Assembly: GCA_026770025.1 (NCBI GenBank)
Contig: JAMXDE010000010.1
Location: 1,426,001-1,490,000, forward strand
Direction of reading: 5' to 3'
Origin: Craspedostauros australis
Taxonomy: Eukaryota; Bacillariophyta; Bacillariophyceae; Mastogloiales; Achnanthaceae
Length of the DNA: 64,000 nt
The position numbers were made by a program, and so were the translations under genes. The notes beneath the pieces were generated by a model. That model was not told the origin of the DNA and ran no database searches. It saw only the letters and a program-made list of their open reading frames with translations. Shown piece by piece: positions 61,132 to 64,000 of this stretch. How positions within the stretch are numbered: position 1 is the first letter of the stretch; each line of letters opens with the position of its first letter.

Positions 61132-62739
61132 ATGACAATGACCAAGTCTCAGACCAACATGCCAAGCAGCACGACGTCCACGATCATGGGATGGGCCACA
61201 GGCTCACACACTTCGAAGAGCAACAATGCTGTGCGTCGAGAGGGGACTGGCCACAAGCAAGACGCACTGACGGCGACAATGGAACTTCAAGCAGACACAT
61301 CGAAACCAGCGACGAAGTCAAAAGCTGGGTCGACAATGGGAGCATCTGCGGGTGCGACCAAGCAGCAAGCTCGGCGCCGGGTTCCGTTACTGTCTTCGAT
61401 ATCGTCGATATCGTCCTCATCTTCGTTCTCTTCGTTGCTTTCATCAGCCACTTCTGGCAGCAACGCAGGTAGCGGCGATGAGGAAGGAGCACCGGCGCAT
61501 CCTGCCGACAACCCGCCAATGATGGACGGTTCGGTGACGCCCACAGCAACCAACGCCGTGAAGAAAGAAAGCAATTCCAGATGGATCATGCAATTGATCT
61601 TACGAGGAGCGCCCACAGTTATTGTTGGTCTCGTCGTTGGTGTGGCGACGGTCGTCGGCCTCCTGTTGATGGTACGGCCGATGATGGCAGTGCCAAGCGT
61701 CCTCGGAACGAGCATCGTCCCGTACATGCACACGACAACGATACCCAACTCGCTGTACGTTCCCGGAGGTGGCTTCTCCGGGTTTTGGTACCTCCTCGGT
61801 CAGCTGCAGTCCATGAATGGCGCACGCTGTACCGTTGCTTCGCCCCATGAAACAGCCGTTGCGAATGTTACGGATTTTCCTGCGATTGCACATCAAGATG
61901 TCACCCTGGAGGAACCCACCTTCGTGTGCTTCTCAGGAGCCTGCCTGGCCCTCGTTGCTGCCCAGCTGGGTTGGTCCACCAACCGCACGTACCAAACGAC
62001 TCGGAAGATCCAAGACATGTGGACGTCCGGCGAGATTGCCGTCAGCGAAGTGATGACGACCTTCGTGGATGAGTTGCTCTTGGACTTGGAGATGCTGGAC
62101 GAGGATCCCGTGTGGCTGTCAAGGCTTGTGATATTGACGTCTGCTGGCGTCCGTGCCGAGCACAGCACTCCTGGCCATGGAGAAACTGATACGGCCGCTA
62201 ACCTTGGCATTGTGCATGAAGGTTGTGGCGACTGCGTTGAGAGTGGTGAAGAGGATGGAAATGGCGCCGTGATTTCTGATGTTTGCGAGAGTGATGCGGA
62301 TCGTTGCACGCGTTCACCTACATCGCCGCTGCCACAGCCATTGTCAATGCTCCCTTCATGGATTGAGCGGCTGGGGTGGATGCTGGCACCATCGGCATCA
62401 TTGTCGTCATGGACAGCGCGCGTTGCCGCTTTGGGCTCCCAAGTGTGGTCGGAACTGCATGCATTCGTGACGGTTGGCCCAGTTCTGAACACGCCCAGCG
62501 ATCGCGAGTCGTTGCGGCGGCTGCTGATGCAGACCTGCTGGGTTCCTGGCGTCACGGGCCGCGCGGTGTGGTACGAGGATCACATGGATGGCGGATTCAC
62601 GACGCTCGTTCATCCCAAATGCACCAAGTCGATCTTCCCAGGTTGGGATTGGTCGTTGTACCGACACGCATTTGACCCGTCCTTCGACGAGGCTGAGGTA
62701 TTCCGATTGGTGGACGCAGGTCGCGCAAACGGGATCTGA
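61132..62739 (+). CDS. Membrane-anchored patatin-like acyl hydrolase, divergent
   Basis: A 535-aa single-exon protein from the first ATG (the frame is open to a GTG at 61111). The N-terminal about 140 residues are Ser/Thr/Ala rich, followed by a membrane helix (LRGAPTVIVGLVVGVATVVGLL, about 158-180), so probably a type II membrane protein. The C-terminal domain has patatin features: YVPGGGFSGFWYLLGQLQSM, resembling the Gly-rich oxyanion loop; FVCFSGACLALVAAQLG with a nucleophile-elbow Ser268; and WYEDHMDGGFTTLV with a DGG catalytic Asp486. In between lie an acidic spacer and VWLSRLVILTSAGVR. The elbow is CFSGA rather than canonical GxSxG, so activity is uncertain. A lipid acyl hydrolase role is inferred from motif order, spacing and the DGG. 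Family assignment is moderate. Confidence 0.62.
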   Translation: MTMTKSQTNMPSSTTSTIMGWATGSHTSKSNNAVRREGTGHKQDALTATMELQADTSKPATKSKAGSTMGASAGATKQQARRRVPLLSSISSISSSSSFSSLLSSATSGSNAGSGDEEGAPAHPADNPPMMDGSVTPTATNAVKKESNSRWIMQLILRGAPTVIVGLVVGVATVVGLLLMVRPMMAVPSVLGTSIVPYMHTTTIPNSLYVPGGGFSGFWYLLGQLQSMNGARCTVASPHETAVANVTDFPAIAHQDVTLEEPTFVCFSGACLALVAAQLGWSTNRTYQTTRKIQDMWTSGEIAVSEVMTTFVDELLLDLEMLDEDPVWLSRLVILTSAGVRAEHSTPGHGETDTAANLGIVHEGCGDCVESGEEDGNGAVISDVCESDADRCTRSPTSPLPQPLSMLPSWIERLGWMLAPSASLSSWTARVAALGSQVWSELHAFVTVGPVLNTPSDRESLRRLLMQTCWVPGVTGRAVWYEDHMDGGFTTLVHPKCTKSIFPGWDWSLYRHAFDPSFDEAEVFRLVDAGRANGI

Positions 62740-64000
62740 GCGCGACGCGGAGAGCAGGACGCGTGGTTGGAGTCGATCGTGGAAGAATGGACGTTTCTGC
62801 TCGGCTGGTCGTTGGTCGTTGGCCGTTGGGCATTGATCGGCCTCTCCGTGCAGACAAGACCCCCATGAGGGCTGCGATGTTTCGTCCACGCAACAGCAGC
62901 ATCACGCAGGAAAGGTTGCTGAGGATGGTCACCGATGCGCGCAGGATCTTTGGTGATGTTGTCCTCTTTCTTCGCTGCGCCGCGCGTCTCTTCCCATGAC
63001 TGCGGGCATGCAGGATCAGCAGAGGGAGTGAGCGAGAACACGAATTGCGAAGCACGGCTATACACGGACATGCCATGTTCATGGCACGTGGGTGCGATAC
63101 CTTGCAATCACAATGTGAATTGAAGTAGAGCAATATCATTTACCATACATCCACGCGCACGAACAGCTTTGCATCCTTTTGGGGTCTCTGTCCGACCGTG
63201 TGTCTCTGTTGTGGCGGTGTGGAAATGGCTTTCTGTCAGGATGGTTGCATGTTGTGGATCTCTGTGTCTGTATCTCTGCCTGTGTCTGTGTCTCGCCAGA
63301 TCGGTGTCTTGTGTTGCTATGTGTTGTTCTACGTTTTTGTGTTGTGATGCGTTCTGTGCTGTGTTGTTTCACGTTTTGTGTTGGCATGAAGGATCGCGAA
63401 CTTCTTTGTCGGCACTTCCTGTCCCTCTCGCTCTCTCTATCTTTGAATTCAATAGACTTCTACCTTTCGAGAATAGCATTGGATGTCTGATTGTATCACT
63501 CCCGCACTTCCTTGAGACAGCCTTTTTTCGTCTTGTTGTGTCGCGTTTGTGGCAACCGGGCTTCTTTGTTGCGCAACTTAACAGTGGCGCAGTTGTGCGA
63601 CAGTCTGTTGAGACCAAATGGGTCTTGCAACACACAAGCGTACTTATTGGTCATTCGATGCCTGCATTGCCCTACGCGTTTCACGAAGAAGCCCCATTGA
63701 TGATAGTCGCACGGCTTCTGACATCTCGTGAGGCTGTTGCAAGAAGCACATTTTAATAACGACACAGAGACGTGGGCGAATTCGGTCGTGCCATGCGTTA
63801 AGCAATAGCGTTGAACGTGTCGCGATTGTGCCCTCCGCAAGGGCCGGTTGTGACTGACGGGATTCTTTGGGTTGTCTCGTCAGCACCATTGAGTCACATT
63901 GATTGTTCGTGGGAAGCGGCGTTTTCCTTTTGGCATGCCGTTGGCTGTCCTTTGCCGTGAATGATACTTTGACATTTATCGGCATTCGGGTCTCTCTTGT
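62740..64000. other. Right-edge region, no supported gene
   Basis: 1.26 kb. ORFs of up to 195 codons occur on both strands (63169-63756 plus, 62597-63139 minus). The plus-strand one is driven by TGTCTCTGTGTCTG low-complexity sequence and lacks any domain, and the minus-strand ones are antisense to the patatin-like gene or its flank. A gene could begin beyond the right edge. Confidence 0.5.

Noticed and set aside
63169-63756. 195-codon plus-strand ORF near the right edge
   Set aside because: Driven by TGTCTCTGTGTCTG low complexity, Cys/Leu/Ser rich, with no domain.

Overview
This is nuclear DNA from a eukaryote, most likely a photosynthetic stramenopile (a diatom or close relative). Four things point there. 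Genes are monocistronic and several are interrupted by GT-AG introns. Three proteins (10518, 51519-52297, 59369) start with a signal peptide whose predicted cleavage falls just before Phe, like the ASAFAP-type plastid presequences of algae with secondary red plastids. Two proteins carry the LGRGG...TSQALREGLDVR domain (DUF6824), which is common in diatoms. Mitochondrial, chromatin and V-ATPase genes are also present. The species cannot be named from the sequence. There are no rRNA genes, convincing tRNA genes, CRISPR arrays or operons. I find 22 protein genes, nine of them spliced by my reconstruction, with introns of 166-1060 bp.

Layout. 1-6.3 kb: the 3' part of an IWS1/Spn1 elongation factor, a HOOK-family dynein adaptor gene with a 1.06-kb intron, and V-ATPase subunit c''. 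6.9-11.6 kb: a large surface protein with a LamG-like domain and cadherin/CSPG-like repeats, and an unknown plastid-type protein. 11.6-15.4 kb: the main gene-poor stretch, containing a previously unmarked 1.1-kb DNA-transposon-like element with perfect 24-bp terminal inverted repeats ending in TA. 15.4-28.9 kb: five plus-strand genes, mostly RNA- or DNA-related (two DUF6824 proteins, a two-RRM glycine-rich protein, a PPR protein and an unknown Ser/Asn-rich protein). 29.8-44.3 kb: UDP-glucuronate 4-epimerase type SDR, a HIBCH-like protein without the usual catalytic acids, a small mitochondrial membrane protein, a DEK chromatin protein, a thioredoxin-like protein, an unknown Gln-rich protein and mitochondrial malate dehydrogenase. 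46-62.7 kb: an inositol-polyphosphate 5-phosphatase split by a roughly 530-residue insertion, a plastid parvulin, a 1600-residue acidic/serine-rich tail-anchored protein, a plastid-type CRAL-TRIO protein and a membrane-anchored patatin-like protein.

The genes do not form one pathway; they are ordinary neighbours on a eukaryotic chromosome. Loose themes are chromatin and transcription (IWS1, DEK, DUF6824 pair), RNA handling in nucleus and organelles (RRM protein, PPR), membrane lipid and phosphoinositide biology (5-phosphatase, CRAL-TRIO, patatin-like, HOOK, V-ATPase) and mitochondrial metabolism (MDH, HIBCH-like, small inner-membrane protein). The best leads for something undescribed are the TIR element with its subterminal repeats and hairpin, the interrupted 5-phosphatase, the catalytically altered HIBCH-like and patatin-like proteins, and the giant tail-anchored acidic protein.
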